Notes under the pieces: model-generated
The model's database searches: none
What the model was told of the DNA's origin: nothing
Seen by the model: only the letters and a program-made list of their open reading frames with translations
Assembly: GCA_003662535.1 (NCBI GenBank)
Contig: QMYG01000009.1
Span: 1 to 11,651, forward strand
Reading direction: 5' to 3'
Length of the DNA stretch: 11,651 nt
Origin: Candidatus Bathyarchaeota archaeon
GTDB lineage: Archaea; Thermoproteota; Bathyarchaeia; EX4484-135; B24-G1
Translations under genes and position numbers: made by a program
In this document: in pieces, positions 1 to 4,824 of the stretch
Layout: every line of letters begins with the position of its first letter
Numbering within the stretch: the stretch's first letter is position 1

Positions 1-487
1 CTATAAAGGAGGACAGAACAACGGAGGGCATCAGCGCCTTCGGGTTGCCTCTGCTTTGACGCAGCCTCCTCGCCGTTGGGCCTGTCAGCGGTATTGCCGC
101 AAAGGCTATGTAGATGTCCCAGAGGCACCAAGCTGGTAGGCGTCTACCTACTGGATGCAGGAAATATGCTAGGAGCAGCGCTCCGTAGATGGCGAAAACC
201 TGTAGTTGTTTTCCCTTAAACGCCAAACCCGACACGAGCGCCCCAACAGGCTCCGCTATGCCGAAAACAGGGTCTATCCCCGCTCTGGGCCTTAGGATTC
301 TCCCCCCAGCCGCTCCTATGAGCGCCGCTAGAAACCCAGCCCTCGGCCCGAGAAGCACCCCCTCAAGCGGAACCGCTACGACGGCTAGGCTCCTCCAAAC
401 CCCCGGTATGGCGGCCAGAACAGCATGTAACGCCGCAAAGGTGCTGATAAGCGCCACTAAAAGCGATGGCCTGGTCTCCGCACCCAT
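1..487 (-). CDS. Membrane protein resembling an ECF-transporter S component (3' end beyond window)
   Basis: The minus frame from the ATG at 487 stays open for 162 codons to the window edge, so only the N-terminal part is seen and the stop lies outside. The product is strongly hydrophobic, with likely membrane helices near residues 8-27, 33-48, 51-65, 74-90, 95-112 and 122-137. Short loops carry Gly, Pro and Arg, including LLGPRAG at 45-51 followed by an Ala/Gly-rich helix ending GAAGGR. This arrangement recalls the substrate-binding S components of energy-coupling-factor vitamin or metal importers, which work with a shared EcfT and two ATPases; none of those is in the window. No ligand can be assigned. 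AGGGAG lies just before the ATG. A TATA-like box at 561-567 and a possible Lrp-type site at 502-512 lie upstream. The open frame and hydrophobic pattern are seen directly; the family is inferred. The overlapping plus-strand frame at 189-509 is a shadow. Confidence 0.75.
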   Translation of the reverse strand, partial: MGAETRPSLLVALISTFAALHAVLAAIPGVWRSLAVVAVPLEGVLLGPRAGFLAALIGAAGGRILRPRAGIDPVFGIAEPVGALVSGLAFKGKQLQVFAIYGALLLAYFLHPVGRRLPAWCLWDIYIAFAAIPLTGPTARRLRQSRGNPKALMPSVVLSSFI

Positions 488-501
488 TTTCTCCCTAAAA
501 G

Positions 502-512
502 TTGTTTGACAA
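502..512. promoter_or_regulatory. Candidate Lrp-type operator, second copy
   Basis: The 11-mer TTGTTTGACAA, an inverted repeat TTGT-TTG-ACAA, is identical to the core of the 15-bp palindrome in front of the Lrp/AsnC gene at 1262-1276. Here it lies in the presumed 5' leader of the membrane-protein gene, about 15 nt before its ATG. The outer arms of the longer palindrome are not conserved at this site. Binding by the neighbouring regulator is an inference. Confidence 0.45.
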
Positions 513-528
513 TGCTAATAACTTTCAC

Positions 529-542
529 GCCGACTAATCGGC
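529..542. promoter_or_regulatory. Short inverted repeat GCCGA-N4-TCGGC in the leader region
   Basis: Perfect 5-bp arms flank a CTAA spacer between the 205-residue gene and the membrane-protein gene. It lies about 25 nt downstream (minus strand) of the TATA-like box at 561-567, so near the expected transcription start. No T-tract follows on the minus strand, so an operator or leader hairpin fits better than a terminator. The role is unknown. Confidence 0.3.
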
Positions 543-560
543 AACCTATTCCTTAAGCCT

Positions 561-567
561 CTTTATA
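561..567 (-). promoter_or_regulatory. TATA-like box for the membrane-protein gene
   Basis: The minus strand reads TATAAAG here, preceded by the A-rich stretch GCAAAACG that could act as a BRE. Initiation about 26 nt downstream would give a leader of roughly 50 nt before the ATG at 487. That leader would contain both the palindrome at 529-542 and the Lrp-type core at 502-512. Confidence 0.4.
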
Positions 568-599
568 CGTTTTGCGAGGTTCCTGAAAATTGGATGAGT

Positions 600-1217
600 T
601 TAAACGAGAATGTCCTTTAGTAGGTGTCCCAAGATTAGTTCTCCGATTATGTAGACGTCTTCTATGGCTTCGGCGAGCCTGTCTAGGCAGTCGTCCAGAG
701 CGTCTACCACTAGGTTTGCATTCACTTCCAGCAGGTCTGGGGAGGTGGAGTCTATTCGTATGGAGGGTTCTATTCCCGGGCGGCCCAGAGAGGGTGTGGT
801 GAGTATTCCGTAGTGCATGATTAGCAGGTTTGAGAGGGCTGAGGAGGCCTCTACCGGAACGACTTCGGTGTAACCGATGTTCGCCCTCGACATAGCTAAG
901 AGCAGAATTTCGTCGGCTGGAATCTGTATTTGGCCGTTCAGCCTGAGCAAGCGTAATCCAAGCTTTCTTTTGGCTAGTCTCCTTATTTCGTCCAGAATTT
1001 GAAGGCCCTCCTTATATGTGGCTAGGTCTCTGAGCCTGTAGGCCGTCAGCACGTTGGAGAGGTCGTAGACGTAGCCGCTTCTCTGGAGCCACTCCTCCAT
1101 CAGTTGGAAGGCCCAAACCCGCCTCCTGACCTCGTCCCCCCTACACGAGAGTATTCTGCCCCGGGCATAGCCCACCTCAGGGTCTACTAGGTTCCCGAAT
1201 ATGTCTACCGATGACAT
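600..1217 (-). CDS. Uncharacterised protein, possibly the C-terminal half of a PLP fold-type I enzyme
   Basis: This is a 205-residue soluble protein ending in TAA. An in-frame TTG at 1229 would add four residues; ATG 1217 is preferred because an AT-rich TATA-like block is centred about 30 nt upstream, suggesting a leaderless or near-leaderless mRNA. I do not firmly recognise it. Residues 119-160 (a VVPVEASSAL segment, then YGILT, then GRPG and SIRID) recall the C-terminal domain of SelA-like and MJ0158-like PLP enzymes, which have a hydrophobic stretch, 'hyGI', 'PG' and 'lRI' in the same order. Those enzymes are usually about 360-390 residues and carry the PLP lysine in the missing N-terminal half; nothing upstream in this window can supply it. 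The product may therefore be a stand-alone domain, a subunit, or a truncated relic. The last 20 residues are hydrophobic but not a clear membrane anchor. It is divergent from an Lrp/AsnC gene and likely regulated by it. Confidence 0.65.
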   Translation of the reverse strand: MSSVDIFGNLVDPEVGYARGRILSCRGDEVRRRVWAFQLMEEWLQRSGYVYDLSNVLTAYRLRDLATYKEGLQILDEIRRLAKRKLGLRLLRLNGQIQIPADEILLLAMSRANIGYTEVVPVEASSALSNLLIMHYGILTTPSLGRPGIEPSIRIDSTSPDLLEVNANLVVDALDDCLDRLAEAIEDVYIIGELILGHLLKDILV

Positions 1218-1240
1218 ACCAGCAACCAACTAACAGGGAC

Positions 1241-1256
1241 AATTAATAAATTTTAA
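1241..1256. promoter_or_regulatory. Shared AT-rich TATA region of a divergent promoter
   Basis: This 16-bp run, with no G or C, sits almost midway between the divergent starts at 1217 (minus) and 1281 (plus), its centre about 32 nt from each. On the minus strand TTTATTAAT and on the plus strand AAATTTTAA can each act as a TATA box about 29-30 nt from their start codon. Both transcripts would be leaderless or have leaders of only a few nucleotides. Confidence 0.55.
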
Positions 1257-1261
1257 GTGGT

Positions 1262-1276
1262 GTTTGTTTGACAAAC
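1262..1276. promoter_or_regulatory. 15-bp palindromic operator, probable Lrp autoregulation site
   Basis: GTTTGT-TTG-ACAAAC is a perfect inverted repeat with 6-bp arms and a 3-bp centre. It lies between the TATA region and the GTG of the Lrp/AsnC gene, over its expected transcription start. Archaeal Lrp-family proteins typically bind palindromes of 13-15 bp and often repress their own gene. The palindrome is seen directly; the binding protein is inferred from position. Confidence 0.6.
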
Positions 1277-1280
1277 GCAA

Positions 1281-1769
1281 GTGGTGGTGGCTGTGGAGAG
1301 GCTGGACGAACTGGACAGGAAGCTACTCCTAGACCTGCTCATGGACGGGCGTGCCCCCTACGCAGAGCTTGGGAAGAAGTATGGCTTGAGCCGTCAGGCA
1401 ATCTATAACAGGATTCAGTCGTTGAAGAAGCGTGGGGTGATTAAGGGCTTCACGGTGGAGGTGAACCCGAGAAGTCTGGGGCTGAACCTCAGAGCCTACA
1501 TACTCATTGTCGCTGAGCCCTCGAGAGAGGTTCGGGAGGAGTCGGAGAAACTGTTGAGGAAATATCCGCAAATATCGGCTATACACCTGCTTCTCGGACG
1601 CTTCGACGTTCTCCTCGACGTTCTAGTTAGGGACATAGACGAACTCAAAAACCTACTCATGGAGATACACTCGCTGAAGATGGTGAGGAAGACCGAGACC
1701 TTCATCGTCTACCAGTCCGTGAAGGACTACCCAAAACACCCAATAGAGGGGGCTCTCGCCAGAGGCTAA
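1281..1769 (+). CDS. Lrp/AsnC-family transcriptional regulator
   Basis: A 162-residue, two-domain regulator of the usual feast/famine length. Residues about 8-60 form the N-terminal winged helix-turn-helix: the opening LDELDRKLL helix is typical of Lrp/AsnC, and the AELGKKYGLSRQAIYNRIQ segment is the recognition region. Residues about 68-145 form the alpha-beta ligand-binding and oligomerisation (RAM) domain, with LRAYILIV as its first strand and a GRFDVLLDVLV strand typical of the family. The effector, often an amino acid, cannot be read from the sequence. The start is ambiguous among GTG codons at 1281, 1284, 1287 and 1293; no ribosome site precedes them, so a leaderless start near 1281 is likely. 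It is the only plus-strand gene here, divergent from the 205-residue gene, with a 15-bp palindrome over its promoter. The family call is secure. Confidence 0.93.
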   Translation: MVVAVERLDELDRKLLLDLLMDGRAPYAELGKKYGLSRQAIYNRIQSLKKRGVIKGFTVEVNPRSLGLNLRAYILIVAEPSREVREESEKLLRKYPQISAIHLLLGRFDVLLDVLVRDIDELKNLLMEIHSLKMVRKTETFIVYQSVKDYPKHPIEGALARG

Positions 1770-1828
1770 GAGCTAGAAGGACGCACTTACAGTCTACTTG
1801 AGGCGCTTTGCGTAAAGCCACAAAGCTC

Positions 1829-1873
1829 CCCCTCTTCTCTTTACTATTTTGTCTTGTCTCAAGAGGGGAAAAA
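1829..1873. terminator. Hairpin and T-tracts between convergent genes
   Basis: Arms CCCCTCTT (1829-1836) and AAGAGGGG (1861-1868) are complementary across a 24-nt, pyrimidine-rich loop. On the plus strand the loop supplies the T-rich signal that archaeal termination favours for the Lrp gene. On the minus strand a T5 run at 1869-1873, before the second arm, lies just past the dehydrogenase stop codon. It may terminate both converging transcripts. The rest of the 1770-1898 gap shows nothing else. Confidence 0.45.
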
Positions 1874-1898
1874 TGGAGGGTGGATGTTGTTTTAGAGC

Positions 1899-3089
1899 TT
1901 AGTATTGGTAGAAGCCTCTGCCAGCCTTCTTCCCAGTCCAGCCCTTCGAGACGTATTCCTCTAGGAGGGGGCAGGGCCTGTAGAGTTCTAAGTTGTATTT
2001 TGCGTGTAGTTCCTTGAGCTTGTTTAGGAGAACGTCCAGCCCTATCTTGTCAGCCATCTCGCAGGGGCCTGAGGGCCAGCCCGTGCCGAGCTTCATAGCT
2101 GTGTCTATGTCCTTCGGGTCCGCCACGTCGTCCTGAACGAGGAAGGCGGCCTCATTTGCGGCAACAGCATAAGTCCTGTTCACGTCGTATTCCTCCAGCA
2201 GCTCGAAGGGTATGCGTGGCCTACCCTTGCTCCAGTCGTAGAAGCCCCTTCCAGCCTTTTGGCCTAAGCGGCCCTCCTTCACCATCTGCTCCACGAGCGG
2301 GCAGGGGCTAGCCCTTTCACCATACGCCTCATACATGACCTTACCCACGTCGTGGATTATGTCCAAGCCGATGTAGTCTGCCAGCTCAAAGATGCCCATC
2401 GGCAGGCCAGCCTTATACTTTATAGCCGAGTCTACCTCCTCTATTTTCACCTCTCCCTTGTAGTAGGCCCAGAAGGCGTCTCCGAAGATGGGCATGAGTA
2501 TGCGGTTCACGATGAAGCCACGCACATCCTTCCTACAAACGACAGGGGTCTTCCCAAGCTTCTTAGAAAGCTCGACAACAACGTTCAAGGTCTCGTCGTT
2601 CGTGTCCTCACCCCTAATCACCTCGATGAGGGGCATGAGCTGGGGTGGGTTAAAGAAGTGCATGCCAGCAACCTTCTCTGGGCGGCGTGTGGCCCTACCT
2701 ATCTCCGTGATGCTCAAGCTAGACGTGTTTGTTGTCAGTATTGCATGTTCTGGCATAGTCTCGTCAAGCTTTGCGAAAATCTTCTTTTTCAGGTCTATTT
2801 TCTCTGGGGCTGCCTCTACGGCGAAGTCTGCGTCTTTGCATACGTCCTCGTAGGAGGTAGACGGGGTTATCCTGCCTAGGATTACGTCTACGTCCTCTGG
2901 CTTTATTCTCCTCTTCTCGGCGAACTTGTTCAGGCTCCACTTAATCTTGTCCATCGCTTTTTGGAGTATTTCGTCGCTGATGTCTATGAGGCCGACCTCG
3001 TAGCCCTTCATGGCGCAGACCTGAGCGATTCCGTGCCCCATGGCGCCTGCGCCAACCACAACGACCTTCTTTATCTGCTCCACGGCCAT
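1899..3089 (-). CDS. 3-hydroxyacyl-CoA dehydrogenase with duplicated C-terminal domain
   Basis: Catalyses the reversible NAD(P)-dependent oxidation of (S)-3-hydroxyacyl-CoA to 3-ketoacyl-CoA in the cytosol. The 396-residue protein has an N-terminal Rossmann fold with GAGAMG at 13-18 and D36 at the end of strand 2, the usual mark of NAD preference. The family's catalytic set is intact: S123/S124 (NTSSLS), H144 (GMHFFNPP), E156 (PLIEVI) and N195 (IVNRI). The helical C-terminal domain occurs twice, about 187-285 and 302-396, each ending KAGRGFY. Bacterial PaaH/Hbd-type enzymes (about 280-320 residues) have one copy; many archaeal homologues instead fuse an enoyl-CoA hydratase domain, absent here. 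The ATG is preceded by GGAGGT with 7-nt spacing. It is the last gene of the thiolase-DUF35-dehydrogenase cassette, 15 nt after the DUF35 stop. It could serve beta-oxidation or run in reverse for acyl or hydroxybutyryl-CoA synthesis. Confidence 0.95.
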   Translation of the reverse strand: MAVEQIKKVVVVGAGAMGHGIAQVCAMKGYEVGLIDISDEILQKAMDKIKWSLNKFAEKRRIKPEDVDVILGRITPSTSYEDVCKDADFAVEAAPEKIDLKKKIFAKLDETMPEHAILTTNTSSLSITEIGRATRRPEKVAGMHFFNPPQLMPLIEVIRGEDTNDETLNVVVELSKKLGKTPVVCRKDVRGFIVNRILMPIFGDAFWAYYKGEVKIEEVDSAIKYKAGLPMGIFELADYIGLDIIHDVGKVMYEAYGERASPCPLVEQMVKEGRLGQKAGRGFYDWSKGRPRIPFELLEEYDVNRTYAVAANEAAFLVQDDVADPKDIDTAMKLGTGWPSGPCEMADKIGLDVLLNKLKELHAKYNLELYRPCPLLEEYVSKGWTGKKAGRGFYQY

Positions 3090-3096
3090 AAGCCAA

Positions 3097-3102
3097 ACCT
3101 CC
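3097..3102 (-). promoter_or_regulatory. Ribosome binding site of the dehydrogenase gene
   Basis: The minus strand reads GGAGGT, ending 7 nt before the ATG at 3089, within the 15-nt gap after the DUF35 stop. It fixes the dehydrogenase start and supports translation as a downstream operon gene. Confidence 0.75.
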
Positions 3103-3104
3103 GA

Positions 3105-3533
3105 TTACTTGAGTGGTTTAAATTCGTATGTAAGCCTTCCCTCAGGGGTAACCTTCGCCTCCAACTTGACGGGCATACCGACCTTTATCTCCGTCTTCTT
3201 GGCGCCAGTCAGCCACGCAAGAACCCGAACACCCTCCTTCAGCCTTGCGATTGCAACCGTGTAGGGCGGCTCGTCTGCGAAGCTCGCAGGCCTGACAATT
3301 ATATGCGTGAACGTCTCCACCTCCCCCTCGCCGCTCAGCTCAACCCACTCCATGTCCGAGGAGAAGCAGTTAGCGCAGTCGGCCACAGGCGGGAAGTATA
3401 GCGTCCCACACTTCTTGCACTTCGTTGCGTAGATTTTGCCCTCCTTTATGCCGTTCCAGAACTTCTCAGTCCTAGCTATGGGCACATCGTAGTATATTGT
3501 TAGGGGCCTGGTCCTTATGCTTGGCATGCTCAT
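3105..3533 (-). CDS. DUF35-family OB-fold Zn-ribbon acyl-CoA-associated protein
   Basis: A 142-residue protein with the two-part DUF35 layout. An N-terminal helix about 20-33 (FWNGIKEGKI) leads into a rubredoxin-like Zn ribbon with C39, C42, C53 and C56 (CKKC and CANC). A C-terminal OB fold follows at about 65-140 (EVETFTHIIV, PYTVAIARL, VKLEAKV). It is probably not an enzyme. Related archaeal DUF35 proteins hold a thiolase and HMG-CoA synthase together and contribute to a shared CoA/acyl-channelling site. Here it sits between a thiolase and a 3-hydroxyacyl-CoA dehydrogenase with no HMG-CoA synthase, so its partner may be the thiolase alone or the dehydrogenase as well. ATG 3533 is preferred over ATG 3527 because an AGGAGGT site formed by the end of the thiolase gene lies 9 nt upstream. 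Confidence 0.93.
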   Translation of the reverse strand: MSMPSIRTRPLTIYYDVPIARTEKFWNGIKEGKIYATKCKKCGTLYFPPVADCANCFSSDMEWVELSGEGEVETFTHIIVRPASFADEPPYTVAIARLKEGVRVLAWLTGAKKTEIKVGMPVKLEAKVTPEGRLTYEFKPLK

Positions 3534-3540
3534 CGCCTTT

Positions 3541-4704
3541 TCACCTCCTGAAAATCGTTACGTAGCAGTAGTGTCCTGTGCCCCCGACGTTGTGGGCTAG
3601 GGCTATGTAGTTCTTCATCGGAGCCTGCCTCCCCTTCTCTGCGGACTCACGCAGCTGCTTCACAAGCTCCACAGCCATAGCCACGCCTGTCGCCCCGATT
3701 GGGTGCCCCTTCGCCTTTAGGCCCCCGTCTAAGTTCACTGGGATTTTTCCCCCGATTTCGGTCTGCCCCTCACGGATGAGGGTTGCCCCTTCGCCCTTCT
3801 TGCATAGTCCTATGTCCTCGTAGGCCATTATCTCGGCTATGGTGAAGCAGTCGTGCACTGTTGCCACGTCTAGGTCTTCTGGGCCGACGCCAGCCATCTT
3901 GTAGGCCTGCCTAGCCGCAATCACTGAGGAGCGTAGACCAACATAGTCCACCCTCTTGCTCAGGTTCGCCGTGTCCGAGGAGTAGCCCACGCCGGCAATC
4001 CACACAGGCGTGTCCACGCCCAGCTCCTTAACCTTGTCCTCAGACGCAAGGACAACAGCCGCTGCACCATCGCTTATCGGACAGCAGTCGTAGAGCTTGA
4101 GGGGCCAGGCGATCATCGGTGAGGACAGAGCCTCGTCGAGCGTTATCGCTTTCTGGAAGTGCGCATAGGGGTTTAGCGCCCCATACTTGTGGTTTTTCAC
4201 GGCGACCATCGCTAGGTCTTCCTCGGTTGTGCCGTACTTCGCCATGTGGGCTGTGGCGTGCATCGCATAGTAGGCTGGGAAGGTCATGCCGAAGTTCTCG
4301 AACTCCCACATGTAGTAGCCAGCCCTTCCGATAAGCTCCATAACCATCCTCGTGTCGATTTCACGCATCTTCTCAATGCCAATCACCAAGCAGAGGTCGG
4401 CGAGCCCGCTGGCAATCATTGTGTAGCCTGTGAGGAGGGCTGAGCTTCCGCTGGCGCAGGCGGCTTCACACCGAACAAGACCCTTGGTTGTTAGGCCGTT
4501 GTATTCTGCGATGACTACTGCTGGCAGTGGCTCCTCATACCAGAAGCCTACTGTGCCGACTGGCACATACTCTATGTCCTTCGGCTCGACTCCAGCGTCC
4601 TCTAGGGCTGGCTTCACAGCCTCGAAGCTCAGCTCCACGAGGTTTGCATCTGTTCTGACGCCGAACCTGCTCATCCCAACGCCTATAACGGCAACCTTGC
4701 GCAA
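3541..4704 (-). CDS. Archaeal SCP2-type thiolase (acetyl-CoA C-acyltransferase)
   Basis: Condenses or cleaves acyl-CoA and acetyl-CoA through a cysteine acyl intermediate. An ATG at 4776 is in frame, but the 24 extra residues it adds do not look like thiolase. The TTG at 4704 gives (M)RKVAVIGVGMSRFG, a standard archaeal thiolase N-terminus, has GGTG 7 nt upstream, and yields 387 residues, the usual length. In that numbering the nucleophile is C83 (EAACASGSSA), with H284 in VHDCF and H334 in KGHPIGATG. The C-terminal motif reads NVGGTG with C380 just after it, rather than the CxGGG of bacterial biosynthetic thiolases, as expected for the archaeal/SCP2 branch. The adjacent DUF35 gene supports a thiolase-DUF35 complex. 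Possible roles are acetoacetyl-CoA formation (mevalonate pathway) or 3-ketoacyl-CoA cleavage (beta-oxidation); the dehydrogenase next door favours the acyl-CoA role. Confidence 0.93.
   Translation of the reverse strand: MRKVAVIGVGMSRFGVRTDANLVELSFEAVKPALEDAGVEPKDIEYVPVGTVGFWYEEPLPAVVIAEYNGLTTKGLVRCEAACASGSSALLTGYTMIASGLADLCLVIGIEKMREIDTRMVMELIGRAGYYMWEFENFGMTFPAYYAMHATAHMAKYGTTEEDLAMVAVKNHKYGALNPYAHFQKAITLDEALSSPMIAWPLKLYDCCPISDGAAAVVLASEDKVKELGVDTPVWIAGVGYSSDTANLSKRVDYVGLRSSVIAARQAYKMAGVGPEDLDVATVHDCFTIAEIMAYEDIGLCKKGEGATLIREGQTEIGGKIPVNLDGGLKAKGHPIGATGVAMAVELVKQLRESAEKGRQAPMKNYIALAHNVGGTGHYCYVTIFRR
3543..3548 (-). promoter_or_regulatory. Ribosome binding site embedded in the thiolase stop region
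   Basis: The last thiolase codons are AGG AGG TGA (Arg-Arg-stop), and this string is itself an AGGAGGT ribosome site 9 nt before the DUF35 ATG. Ending one gene with the ribosome site of the next points to translational coupling of the two products. Confidence 0.75.
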
Positions 4705-4711
4705 CTCAAAA

Positions 4712-4745
4712 CACCAAAAGATAGAAAGCGTGAAACGTTTAATAC
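4712..4745 (-). promoter_or_regulatory. Probable promoter and ribosome site of the thiolase cassette
   Basis: The minus strand reads GTATTAAA at 4738-4745, a TATA-like box about 37 nt before the TTG at 4704, giving a leader of about 11 nt. That leader carries GGTG (4712-4715), which can pair with the 3' end of 16S rRNA. The 120-nt gap after the HdrA stop holds this promoter. It argues that the cassette is transcribed separately from HdrA, at least in part. Confidence 0.45.
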
Positions 4746-4824
4746 AGTTTTGATAAAGCACAGCTGAGATATGCAATCAAATAGGGGCTGGGCTAAGCTT
4801 TAAAGAGTAAGGGGGTTGATAAGT

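Noticed and set aside
1..13. TATAAAGGAGG on the plus strand, resembling a promoter or ribosome site
   Set aside because: It lies inside the minus-strand membrane-protein coding sequence and no plus-strand gene follows at a suitable distance.
189..509. A 106-residue plus-strand open frame at the left edge
   Set aside because: The opposite strand encodes a coherent membrane protein with a ribosome site and regular helices; this frame is Pro/Ala/Ser-rich with no domain.
529..542. GCCGA-N4-TCGGC palindrome considered as a rho-independent terminator for the 205-residue gene
   Set aside because: The stem is only 5 bp and no T-run follows on the minus strand; an operator or leader role fits its position better.
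1808..2017. A 69-residue plus-strand frame in the convergent gap
   Set aside because: More than half overlaps the dehydrogenase C-terminus antisense; there is no ribosome site, and the gap part is better explained by a hairpin and T-rich terminator.
2352..2879. A 175-residue plus-strand open frame opposite the dehydrogenase gene
   Set aside because: It lies wholly antisense to a gene with intact catalytic motifs, has no recognisable domain or ribosome site, and fits a shadow of codon bias in a G+C-rich gene.
2961..3401. A 146-residue plus-strand open frame across the DUF35/dehydrogenase junction
   Set aside because: Antisense to two clearly real genes and their ribosome site; composition looks like out-of-frame translation.
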